NCBI RefSeq assembly: GCF_014897985.1
Contig: NZ_JABUZA010000034.1
Span: 1-49,425 of the forward strand
DNA from: Halomonas colorata
Lineage (GTDB): Bacteria; Pseudomonadota; Gammaproteobacteria; Pseudomonadales; Halomonadaceae
Direction of reading: 5' to 3'
DNA length: 49,425 bases
Under the pieces are notes generated by a model that worked only from the letters and a program-made list of their open reading frames with translations, was not told the origin of the DNA and did not search any database. A program made the position numbers and the translations under genes. Shown one piece after another: positions 43,073 to 49,425 of the stretch; the stretch's first letter is position 1; each line of letters starts with the position of its first letter.

Positions 43073-43736
43073 GCTTTCACTCATTGAGCGTCTGGGACGA
43101 GGGATGACCTCCCAGCGCACACGAGACCGTATGGTTGATCGCCTGATTGAGCAGGGGATCCGCCACCCAAAGGTGTTGGACGTGATGGCCAGCGAACCTC
43201 GCCATCTGTTTGTCGATGAGGCCCTGGCTCATCGCGCCTATGAGGACACTGCGCTACCAATCGGGTTTGGGCAGACGCTCTCCCAGCCGCTTACGGTTGC
43301 CCGTATGACCGAGCTGGTGGTGAAAGCCGAGCCGCGTCGCGTGCTGGAAGTCGGCACAGGCTCTGGCTATCAAACGCTGATTTTATCGCGCCTGGTGAAA
43401 GAGCTTTACTCGATTGAGCGTATTTATGCCCTGCACGAGCGGGCAAGCGAGCGTTTGTGGCGGCTGGGGGCCGAGGCCAGATTGACCGTGGCTGACGGCG
43501 GTGAAGGGTGGTCCGCGGCGGCACCCTTTGATGTTATTTTGTTGACCGCCTGTGCTCAGACGCTGCCAGAATTGCTGCTTGAGCAGCTCAGCCGTGATGG
43601 GGTATTAATTGCCCCGCTTGAGGAACCTGACGGCAGCCAATGGCTTACCCAAATAAAGCGCATTGGCGGTGCCTTTGAAAAGCGGCGGCTTGAGCCCGTT
43701 CGCTTTGTACCCCTATTGCAAGGAGTGGTGGATTGA
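43059..43736 (+). CDS. pcm: Protein-L-isoaspartate O-methyltransferase Pcm
   Basis: Repairs isoaspartyl residues in aged proteins using S-adenosylmethionine. The 225-residue protein has the family segment [25 protein letters not shown], the SAM loop [15 protein letters not shown] and a C-terminal [17 protein letters not shown]. The ATG at 43059, with AGGA in front and inside the end of surE, gives the normal length; the upstream start at 43038 is rejected. Its stop overlaps the TTG start of the DUF368 gene. Confidence 0.94.
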   Translation: MPLPELSLIERLGRGMTSQRTRDRMVDRLIEQGIRHPKVLDVMASEPRHLFVDEALAHRAYEDTALPIGFGQTLSQPLTVARMTELVVKAEPRRVLEVGTGSGYQTLILSRLVKELYSIERIYALHERASERLWRLGAEARLTVADGGEGWSAAAPFDVILLTACAQTLPELLLEQLSRDGVLIAPLEEPDGSQWLTQIKRIGGAFEKRRLEPVRFVPLLQGVVD

Positions 43737-44701
43737 AGCGTAAAGCCTTGGGAATCTTTTTAAAAGGCGCCGGAATGGGCGCCGCTGATGCCGTACCCGG
43801 GGTGTCTGGTGGCACAATTGCCTTTGTGACCGGTATTTATGAAGAACTGATCAATACCATCAAGCAGTTTAGCCCCCGTGCGTTGGGGGTGTGGCATCGC
43901 AACGGCTGGCGCGCTTTATTCCAGTATTTGAACCTGGCTTTCTTGATTCCGCTGCTGACGGGTGTCGGGATCAGTCTGGTGAGCGTGGCGCACCTGGCGT
44001 TATGGCTAATGGAGGCGCACCCGCTATTGCTCGACGGGTTTTTCTTTGGTTTGGTCGCCGCTTCCTCGCTTGTCGTGGGGCAAGCCGGGAGGCGCTGGCG
44101 GTTCTGGTTTGTGATTCCACTGTTAGCAGGCCTGGTGCTGGCCAGCATGTTGCCGAGTTTAATGCCGCTGGTACTATTGATCGGCAATGAAGCGCTCGTT
44201 GTCATGGTGGCCGGCTGTATCGCGATTAGCGCCATGCTGTTGCCTGGCGTGTCAGGCAGCTTTTTGTTGCTCACGATGGGACTCTACGGCACGATTATGG
44301 GGGCTATCCGCAGCTTCGATATCACGATCATTGTGCTGTTTGGTATGGGGTGTGTGGTTGGCTTGGCATCGTTTTCACGCCTATTATCTTGGCTGTTAAA
44401 ACGCCATCATGACTTTACCATGCAGCTACTTTTAGGGTTTATTATCGGCTCATTGCCGGTTCTCTGGCCGTGGCGTGAGCTGTTACGCTATCAAATAGGC
44501 CCTAGCGGGCAAATGATTCCATTGGATTATCGTTATTTGCTGCCGAGTGATTATGCGATGTTGACCGGCACTTCAGCGCAGGTCATTGGCGTGGTGGCGC
44601 TAATGGCTATTGGCGCACTGCTGGTCGTATTGTTAAATCGTCAGGCAGGACAGGCGGCCACGTCTGATTCAAAAATACCGCGCAGCGCTGAAAAGGAGTA
44701 G
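43733..44701 (+). CDS. DUF368 membrane protein, probable undecaprenyl phosphate translocase (PopT type)
   Basis: A 322-residue polytopic protein with about eight or nine helices, of the DUF368 family. Members of this family in Vibrio cholerae and Staphylococcus aureus have been identified as undecaprenyl phosphate translocases (PopT), which recycle the lipid carrier of cell-wall synthesis. Visible family motifs are KGAGMGAADAVPGVSGGTIAFVTGIYEELI and, as an internal repeat, AISAMLLPGVSGSFLLLTMGLYGTIM. Start is TTG (AGGAG eight bases upstream), overlapping the pcm stop as TTGA. It sits between pcm and nlpD, where E. coli has no such gene. Confidence 0.85.
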   Translation: MKRKALGIFLKGAGMGAADAVPGVSGGTIAFVTGIYEELINTIKQFSPRALGVWHRNGWRALFQYLNLAFLIPLLTGVGISLVSVAHLALWLMEAHPLLLDGFFFGLVAASSLVVGQAGRRWRFWFVIPLLAGLVLASMLPSLMPLVLLIGNEALVVMVAGCIAISAMLLPGVSGSFLLLTMGLYGTIMGAIRSFDITIIVLFGMGCVVGLASFSRLLSWLLKRHHDFTMQLLLGFIIGSLPVLWPWRELLRYQIGPSGQMIPLDYRYLLPSDYAMLTGTSAQVIGVVALMAIGALLVVLLNRQAGQAATSDSKIPRSAEKE

Positions 44702-44708
44702 GGTTTGC

Positions 44709-45803
44709 ATGCGTAAAATCTTCATGATGTCAGCGTTAGTATTGGCGATTAGCGGGTGTGCCAATCAACAGCATGGCGCCCCGCAGGTGCGTGATTTAAG
44801 CGAAGCGCGCAGTGCCGTGGAAAATTCGCCTCAATATACTGTAAAGCCCGGCGATACCCTGTATGGCATTGCCTGGCAGCATAATCTGGATTATCGGCAG
44901 TTGGCCGCGATGAACAATATCGAGGCACCCTATCAGATTCGTCCTGGGCAGATGATTGCCTTGCGTGATGGGGGCTCACGCGCTAATAATTCACCGTCCA
45001 ATAATGCTCAGCCTAATAACCAGCCGCAAAATGCCCGCAGTGAATCGCGTGGCGTAGTGGCGACGGGGTTAAATCCCCCGACGACGGCGGTAGCCAGTAA
45101 CGACCAGGAGCTCGATTGGCTGTTGCCTGACGAGTCGGCGATTGAGCGTAATCAACGTTTAAACGCTGAGGGTCAGGCACAAGAGCGTGCTAATCGCCAG
45201 GCCGTTGAGAGCGCTGAACAAGTAGCCGCTAGCAGCAATACGCCGCGTGAAGAGCCGTCCAAGCCAGAGGTCGTGGCAGCGGCTGAAGCAGAAGAGCCAA
45301 AACCTGAACCAGAGCCGGCGGCAGCTCCTGCACGCGAACCGGCGGAACAGTCCGTTGCCCAATCCGCGGCACCTGCTGCCACGCCTCCAGCACGTACAGA
45401 TCGTTCATCGCGCACTTTCACGCCTGTAGAGACGATAAACTGGCAGTGGCCGACCGATGGACAGGTCACTGGCAAGTTTGGTGAAGGGGACTCGATTACC
45501 GCCGGGATTGATATCGACGGACAAAAGGGGCAACCTGTCAAAGCGGCTGGTCCTGGAATTGTCGTTTATGCAGGCAGCGGCGTACGTGGATACGGCAATC
45601 TCATCCTTCTTAAACACAATGATCAGTTCTTGAGTGCCTACGCGCACAACGACAGTTTAAGCGTTAAAGAGAATGATGTAGTGGAAGCGGGCGAGGTAAT
45701 TGCCACCATGGGTAATAGCGATGCAGGAAGTGTCAGGCTGCATTTTGAGGTGCGTCGCGATGGACAGCCTCAGGACCCATTGGACTTTCTCCCCTCACGT
45801 TAA
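44709..45803 (+). CDS. nlpD: Lipoprotein NlpD (LysM and degenerate LytM)
   Basis: Outer-membrane lipoprotein that in E. coli activates the amidase AmiC at the septum. The 364-residue protein has a lipobox AISGC (cysteine about 17), a LysM domain (YTVKPGDTLYGIAWQHNLDYRQLAAMNNI..IRPGQMIAL, about 43-85), a long low-complexity linker rich in Ala, Glu, Pro, Asn and Gln (about 90-240) and a LytM/M23 domain (about 243-364). The first zinc histidine is replaced (AGIDIDGQKG), as in E. coli NlpD, so it is an activator rather than a peptidase. rpoS follows. Confidence 0.93.
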   Translation: MRKIFMMSALVLAISGCANQQHGAPQVRDLSEARSAVENSPQYTVKPGDTLYGIAWQHNLDYRQLAAMNNIEAPYQIRPGQMIALRDGGSRANNSPSNNAQPNNQPQNARSESRGVVATGLNPPTTAVASNDQELDWLLPDESAIERNQRLNAEGQAQERANRQAVESAEQVAASSNTPREEPSKPEVVAAAEAEEPKPEPEPAAAPAREPAEQSVAQSAAPAATPPARTDRSSRTFTPVETINWQWPTDGQVTGKFGEGDSITAGIDIDGQKGQPVKAAGPGIVVYAGSGVRGYGNLILLKHNDQFLSAYAHNDSLSVKENDVVEAGEVIATMGNSDAGSVRLHFEVRRDGQPQDPLDFLPSR

Positions 45804-45844
45804 CCACGGCCTGCAGCTAGGCAGGTGGATAATGGCAAGCTCTA

Positions 45845-45870
45845 TGAATCAGCGCTAAGCCGCTGATTCA
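45845..45870 (+). promoter_or_regulatory. Perfect hairpin in the nlpD-rpoS gap
   Basis: TGAATCAGCG and CGCTGATTCA form a perfect 10-base stem around CTAAGC in the 160-base gap before rpoS. No T-run follows, so it may be an RNA element in the rpoS leader, a processing site or a weak terminator after nlpD. Confidence 0.5.
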
Positions 45871-45963
45871 GCATAATAACAATAACGGTATTGCGCACCG
45901 ACAGTGCGACTACCCTTTAATTTTTGGAAAAAGGCGGGCGGGCGATACTACGGGGGTAAGACC

Positions 45964-46938
45964 ATGAGTATGCTGGAGAAGGATCTACAGGAGGTTGACC
46001 TGGATGCTGCCGAAGAAGCGTTTGATAACGCTGACGATGATGTCGCAGCGGAAGAGGATGCCTTTGAAAAAGCATTAGGGCGCGAGGATCGGCAGTCAAC
46101 TCAAAGCTTAGATGCTACGCAAATCTACCTCAATGAAATAGGGTTTTCGCCGCTATTAACGCCAGAAGAAGAGGTCTATTACGGCCGCTTGGCGCGTAAG
46201 GGAGATGCACTGGGTCGTTCACGAATGATCGAGTCCAACCTGCGGCTGGTGGTTAAAATTGCCCGGCGCTACCTCAATCGGGGGCTAACGCTGCTTGACC
46301 TGATCGAAGAAGGTAATTTAGGTCTTATTCGTGCGGTTGAAAAATTTGACCCTGAACGTGGGTTTCGCTTTTCAACGTATGCAACGTGGTGGATTCGCCA
46401 GACTATCGAACGTGCGCTGATGAACCAGACGCGGACGATTCGTTTGCCGATTCACGTTGTTAAAGAGCTTAATATTTATCTGCGCGCAGCACGTGAACTG
46501 ACCCAAAAGCTTGACCATGAAGCAACCGCAGAAGAGATTGCTGAACATCTCGATAAGCCGGTTGATACGGTTAAGAAAATGCTGGGCCTCAACGAGCGTG
46601 TCTCCTCGGTCGACTACCCCATGGGTGGCGAGAGCGATAAACCGCTGATCGATACCCTGGCTGATGACGATGTACAAGGCCCCGAAGGCAGTCTGGTCGA
46701 TGGTGATGTGCGTGAACACGTGGATCACTGGCTGGATGAGCTAAGTGATAAACAGCGCGAGGTCGTTGTGCGCCGCTTCGGTTTACGCGGCCATGAAGCG
46801 GCCACTCTTGAGGAAGTGGGCGCGGAAATTGGCCTGACCCGTGAGCGTGTTCGACAAATTCAGGTGGAGGCGTTAAAGAAACTGCGCCGCTCACTTGAGA
46901 AGCAGGGCCTTTCATTAGAAGCTATTTTCGAAAGCTAG
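45964..46938 (+). CDS. rpoS: RNA polymerase sigma factor RpoS
   Basis: The stationary-phase and general stress sigma factor. The 324-residue protein shows region 1.2 ([30 protein letters not shown]), region 2 ([63 protein letters not shown]), region 3 and region 4 with the helix-turn-helix [29 protein letters not shown]. The short acidic N-terminus and the gene order nlpD-rpoS separate it from RpoD. The ATG at 45964 follows GGGGGTAAG; the frame from 45904 is rejected. Confidence 0.96.
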   Translation: MSMLEKDLQEVDLDAAEEAFDNADDDVAAEEDAFEKALGREDRQSTQSLDATQIYLNEIGFSPLLTPEEEVYYGRLARKGDALGRSRMIESNLRLVVKIARRYLNRGLTLLDLIEEGNLGLIRAVEKFDPERGFRFSTYATWWIRQTIERALMNQTRTIRLPIHVVKELNIYLRAARELTQKLDHEATAEEIAEHLDKPVDTVKKMLGLNERVSSVDYPMGGESDKPLIDTLADDDVQGPEGSLVDGDVREHVDHWLDELSDKQREVVVRRFGLRGHEAATLEEVGAEIGLTRERVRQIQVEALKKLRRSLEKQGLSLEAIFES

Positions 46939-46970
46939 TTGATACGACCCATTCAGTAGGCACTGCCTTG

Positions 46971-46996
46971 ACGCACCGAGTTTATGCTCGGTGCGT
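46971..46996 (+). terminator. Hairpin after rpoS
   Basis: ACGCACCGAG and CTCGGTGCGT form a perfect 10-base stem around TTTATG, 32 bases after the rpoS stop. The following bases (TGCCGTT) give only a poor T-run, so termination may be partial. Confidence 0.6.
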
Positions 46997-47050
46997 TGCC
47001 GTTAGGGCGATGGTTTATTGGGAACTTATTATGTATAAGCGAGATACGTG

Positions 47051-48151
47051 ATGCGCCCGCTCGTGGCCCATATTGATCTAGACGCGCTGCGTCATAACTA
47101 TCAGTTAGCGTGCCGCTGCGCACCGCAAAGTCGCTCTGTAGCGGTTATCAAGGCCGATGCCTATGGGCACGGTGCCGTAGAGTGCGCTCGCGCACTTGAA
47201 AGCCTGGTACCGGCCTTTGCGGTCGCGTGTATCGAAGAAGCCATTGCCTTGCGTGACGGCGGTATCAATAAGCCCATCGTGCTGTTGGAAGGCATTTTTA
47301 GTGCCGATGAGCTGCCGCTGGTAGACCGCTATGGATTGTGGACGGCCGTGCATAGCGCGTGGCAGGTTGAAGCGCTGATGGCATTTTCGCCTAGCCAGCC
47401 GATTCCCGTTTGGTTGAAGGTTGACTCGGGTATGCATCGGCTGGGGTTTGATGTAGATGAAACTCAGGCTGTCTGGCAGCGTTTGGTCGATGCGCCTCAA
47501 GTGACTGCGCTGCACTTGATGAGCCACTTCGCGACGGCGGATGCCAGGGACGGGCGCTATTTCAATCAGCAGCTGCAGCACGTACAGGCGCTGGCAAAAG
47601 CGCTTGATGCGCCCTTATGCCTGGCTAATTCACCCGCCACGCTTGCCTGGCCTGCCGCGCATGGCGACTGGAATCGCCCTGGCATTATGCTGTACGGCAG
47701 CGACCCGCTGGAAGCTGCCAACGACATCACCCGGCAGTTACGCCCGGTGATGAGTTTGCGCTCGGAAATTATTGCCCTACGTGAGCTGGATGAAGGTGAG
47801 CAGGTAGGTTATGCGGGACGCTGGCGCGCCAAGCGTCGTTCGCGTATTGCCGTTGTTGCTGCAGGCTATGGCGACGGCTATGACCGTCACGCGGTGGATG
47901 GTACGCCGGTGCTGGTCAATGGGCAGCGCTGCGCTATCGCCGGTAAGGTGTCGATGGACATGCTGACCATCGACGTTACCGATTTGAAAGAGGCTGGCAT
48001 TGGCAGTGAGGTAGTGCTTTGGGGGGCCGCAAGCACAGGGGAACTGCTGCCAGTCGATGAGGTGGCAAGCTATTGCGATACGATAAGTTATACTTTGCTG
48101 ACCGGGGTGTTGCCACGCGTACCCAGACGTTATCAAGAGTCCTTAGTGTAG
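47051..48151 (+). CDS. alr: Alanine racemase
   Basis: Converts L-alanine to D-alanine for peptidoglycan. It is a PLP enzyme of fold type III; the cofactor lysine is Lys34 in AVIKADAYGHG and the second catalytic base is Tyr254 in GEQVGYAGRWRAKR. HLMSHFATADA and GIMLYG are further conserved segments. At 366 residues it has normal length. GTG at 47048 directly precedes the ATG at 47051; neither has a strong ribosome site. An LpxL-type gene starts nine bases after it. Biosynthetic (alr) versus catabolic (dadX) type cannot be decided by sequence. Confidence 0.93.
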   Translation: MRPLVAHIDLDALRHNYQLACRCAPQSRSVAVIKADAYGHGAVECARALESLVPAFAVACIEEAIALRDGGINKPIVLLEGIFSADELPLVDRYGLWTAVHSAWQVEALMAFSPSQPIPVWLKVDSGMHRLGFDVDETQAVWQRLVDAPQVTALHLMSHFATADARDGRYFNQQLQHVQALAKALDAPLCLANSPATLAWPAAHGDWNRPGIMLYGSDPLEAANDITRQLRPVMSLRSEIIALRELDEGEQVGYAGRWRAKRRSRIAVVAAGYGDGYDRHAVDGTPVLVNGQRCAIAGKVSMDMLTIDVTDLKEAGIGSEVVLWGAASTGELLPVDEVASYCDTISYTLLTGVLPRVPRRYQESLV

Positions 48152-48160
48152 GTGGTACGT

Positions 48161-49075
48161 ATGTCGAAAAAAGAATACCCACGTTCGTTTGCCCATCCGC
48201 GCTACTGGGGCACCTGGCTTGCCATCGGCGCAATGTACGTAGCCGCCTGGTTGCCCTGGGGCGTCAAACTTTGGGTGGGAAAGATCATCGGGTTGCTCGC
48301 GTGGCGCTTTGCCAAGCGTCGGCGTGATATTACTGCCACCAATCTGGCGCTGTGTTTTCCAGAAAAAAGTGCCGATAAACAGCGCAAACTAGTGAAAGAT
48401 ACCTTTATTGCTAACGGTATCGGCCTGGTCGAAACGGCCACTGGCTGGTGTCGCGAAGTTGAAGGGTTTCGTCATCGGGTGGCTTATCATGGTCAGGAGC
48501 ATCTGGCCCATGCCAAGGCGCAGGGAAAGGGCGTGCTGGTCGTCGGTATCCACTTCTCTACGCTGGATTTGGGTGGGGCGCTGCATTCGCTGTTCTTACC
48601 CGCCGATGTGGTTTATCGACCGCACAATAACCCACTTTTTGAGCGCTTCATGACCCGCGCTCGGTCACGCATTTTCGGTCAGGCGATTGATCGGCACGAC
48701 CTGCGTGGGGTAGTGCGGCGTATCAAGGCCGGACATATTGTCTGGTACTCGCCGGATCAGGATTTCGGTCGCGATGTCAGCGTGTTTGCACCGCTGTTTG
48801 GTCAGCAGGCGGCGACTATCCGCTTAACGGCCAAAATCGCCCGGATGACCGGGGCACCGGTGGTGCCGTTGATGTTTCATCGCAATCCCGATAACCGCAC
48901 CTATACCATCGAGTGCTTACCTGCGTTTGAAAACTTCCCGAGTAGCGATGAAGTCGAAGATGCCACCCGGATCAATCAGTTTATTGAACGGGCTATTCGC
49001 AAGCACCCTGAACAATACCTGTGGCTGCACCGGCGTTTCAAGACCCGTCCTGAAGGGGAAGAGGGGTTCTATTAA
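48161..49075 (+). CDS. lpxL: Lipid A biosynthesis acyltransferase, LpxL/HtrB type
   Basis: Adds a secondary acyl chain to Kdo2-lipid IVA at the inner membrane. The 304-residue protein has an N-terminal hydrophobic anchor (about 15-48), the catalytic HX4D motif (His131 and Asp136 in GIHFSTLDLG), VVYRPHNNPLFERFMTRAR and WYSPDQDFGRDVSVFAPLFG, all typical of the family, and ends with EQYLWLHRRFKTRPEGE. The ATG at 48161 is preferred to the GTG at 48152 because AGGTGG lies ahead of it. Distinction from LpxM or the palmitoleoyl variant LpxP is uncertain. Confidence 0.9.
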   Translation: MSKKEYPRSFAHPRYWGTWLAIGAMYVAAWLPWGVKLWVGKIIGLLAWRFAKRRRDITATNLALCFPEKSADKQRKLVKDTFIANGIGLVETATGWCREVEGFRHRVAYHGQEHLAHAKAQGKGVLVVGIHFSTLDLGGALHSLFLPADVVYRPHNNPLFERFMTRARSRIFGQAIDRHDLRGVVRRIKAGHIVWYSPDQDFGRDVSVFAPLFGQQAATIRLTAKIARMTGAPVVPLMFHRNPDNRTYTIECLPAFENFPSSDEVEDATRINQFIERAIRKHPEQYLWLHRRFKTRPEGEEGFY

Positions 49076-49312
49076 CCCTTGTATGAAGCCTCTCACTAAT
49101 CGAGAGGCGGGCTTGAGCAACCCTGTGCGGGGGCGCTGTTAATACCTCCTTGTACGCTACTTTCGCCATCTGACCGCCATGGATGGCGGAAATGCCGGAA
49201 ATGTCAGGAACTGTTTTCCGGCCTTGGCGAAAGACCCCCGCTACCTGTGACAGGTACTATCAGCAAAAGCCGACTCGCGTCCACTGCTGTCCCATAAACA
49301 TTAATAAATGAA
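49076..49312. other. Intergenic region with several short hairpins before the IS element
   Basis: No gene is supported here. Three short perfect stems follow each other: GCCTCTC with GAGAGGC (49088-49108), CCGCCAT with ATGGCGG (49174-49189) and CCGGAAA with TTTCCGG (49195-49221). The first may end the lpxL transcript, though without a T-run. The left boundary of the following insertion sequence probably lies late in this segment, but no terminal repeat can be confirmed without the other end. Confidence 0.45.
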
Positions 49313-49425
49313 AAAGCCTGGATCCAAGTGAGTAAAATGAGAGTGCGCCCAAACACTCTACTCATAAAGGATTCAGGCTTTGTCTCATCATAACACCGCA
49401 TTTCATCAGTTGCTCCAGCCGTTAT
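49313..49425 (+). mobile_element. Left part of an IS4-family insertion sequence (truncated by window edge)
   Basis: The final 46 bases encode the start of a DUF4372-type IS4-family transposase. In front of it, AAAGCCTGGATCC (49313-49325) and GGATTCAGGCTTT (49369-49381) form a 13-base inverted repeat with one mismatch, with a second dyad (AGAGTG with CACTCT) inside. The true left terminus could be somewhat upstream and is not defined here. Confidence 0.65.
49380..49425 (+). CDS. IS4-family transposase (DUF4372), N-terminal fragment
   Basis: The frame begins with TTG and reads (M)SHHNTAFHQLLQPL before the window ends. The HHNT.F.QLL pattern is the characteristic start of IS4-family transposases with an N-terminal DUF4372 domain. 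AAGGA lies nine bases before the TTG. The ribosome site and start codon fall in the right arm of the inverted repeat at 49313-49381. Intactness of the rest cannot be judged. Confidence 0.7.
   Translation, partial: MSHHNTAFHQLLQPL

Noticed and set aside
49204..49401. 65-codon minus-strand frame at the right edge
   Set aside because: Runs antisense through the insertion-sequence leader and transposase start; no supporting features.
1..49425. CRISPR arrays, tRNA or rRNA genes, prophage or defence islands
   Set aside because: No regularly spaced repeats, no cloverleaf or rRNA sequence, and no phage, toxin-antitoxin or restriction genes were recognised.

Overview
The window looks like chromosomal DNA of a halophilic gammaproteobacterium of the Halomonas type (family Halomonadaceae). 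Three things suggest this: a complete ectoine degradation set (doeA, doeB, doeX, doeC, doeD) like that known from Halomonas elongata; the gammaproteobacterial block ftsB-ispD-ispF-truD-surE-pcm-(DUF368)-nlpD-rpoS; and a moderately GC-rich base composition with strong Shine-Dalgarno sites. The assignment rests on gene content only. There are no rRNA, tRNA or CRISPR features. The window opens inside the right end of an IS66-type element and closes inside the start of an IS4-type element.

Layout. 1-524: IS66 right end, then an AT-rich segment without a convincing gene. 525-4587: LysO-type lysine exporter, DUF3108 protein and a GhrA-like reductase (all minus), then topoisomerase IB. 4753-12206: ectoine catabolism. 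DoeA opens the ectoine ring, DoeB deacetylates the product to diaminobutyrate, DoeD transaminates it to aspartate semialdehyde and DoeC oxidises that to aspartate; DoeX is the local Lrp/AsnC regulator. A membrane GGDEF gene on the opposite strand splits doeABX from doeCD, and a strong terminator ends the block. 12319-21685: a HAD dehalogenase, ABM monooxygenase, LuxS, an exported pyrophosphatase, a DUF1826 protein behind a Zur-like palindrome, a CNNM/CBS protein, a 1-Cys peroxiredoxin, a BdlA-like PAS-PAS chemoreceptor, and a divergent MerR regulator/metal P-type ATPase pair with a classic MerR operator.

21769-31592: NAD-type isocitrate dehydrogenase, then an anion and stress block (SulP transporter plus tandem-domain universal stress protein, ACR3-like transporter, two overlapping FluC/CrcB genes, a second tandem universal stress protein), LeuA, a divergent Lrp-family regulator with a perfect palindrome in front of it, and RidA. 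31596-38253 (minus): a hybrid histidine kinase, a REC-GGDEF-EAL response regulator and hexR, each overlapping the next, plus a coniferyl-type aldehyde dehydrogenase. 38415-49075 (plus): a GNAT/FemAB-like protein, the ftsB-to-rpoS block with a DUF368 (PopT-type undecaprenyl phosphate translocase) gene between pcm and nlpD, then alanine racemase and an LpxL-type acyltransferase.

Taken together the window mixes housekeeping (isoprenoid precursors, division, peptidoglycan and lipid A, stationary phase) with osmolyte recycling, metal and anion stress, and several cyclic-di-GMP or sensory genes. I see no clearly unknown multi-gene system. The most worthwhile leads are the kinase/phosphodiesterase/hexR overlap chain, the paired FluC genes beside an ACR3-like transporter, the diguanylate cyclase gene splitting the doe cluster, DUF368 inside the nlpD-rpoS block, and the hairpin that covers the transposase start site at the right edge.
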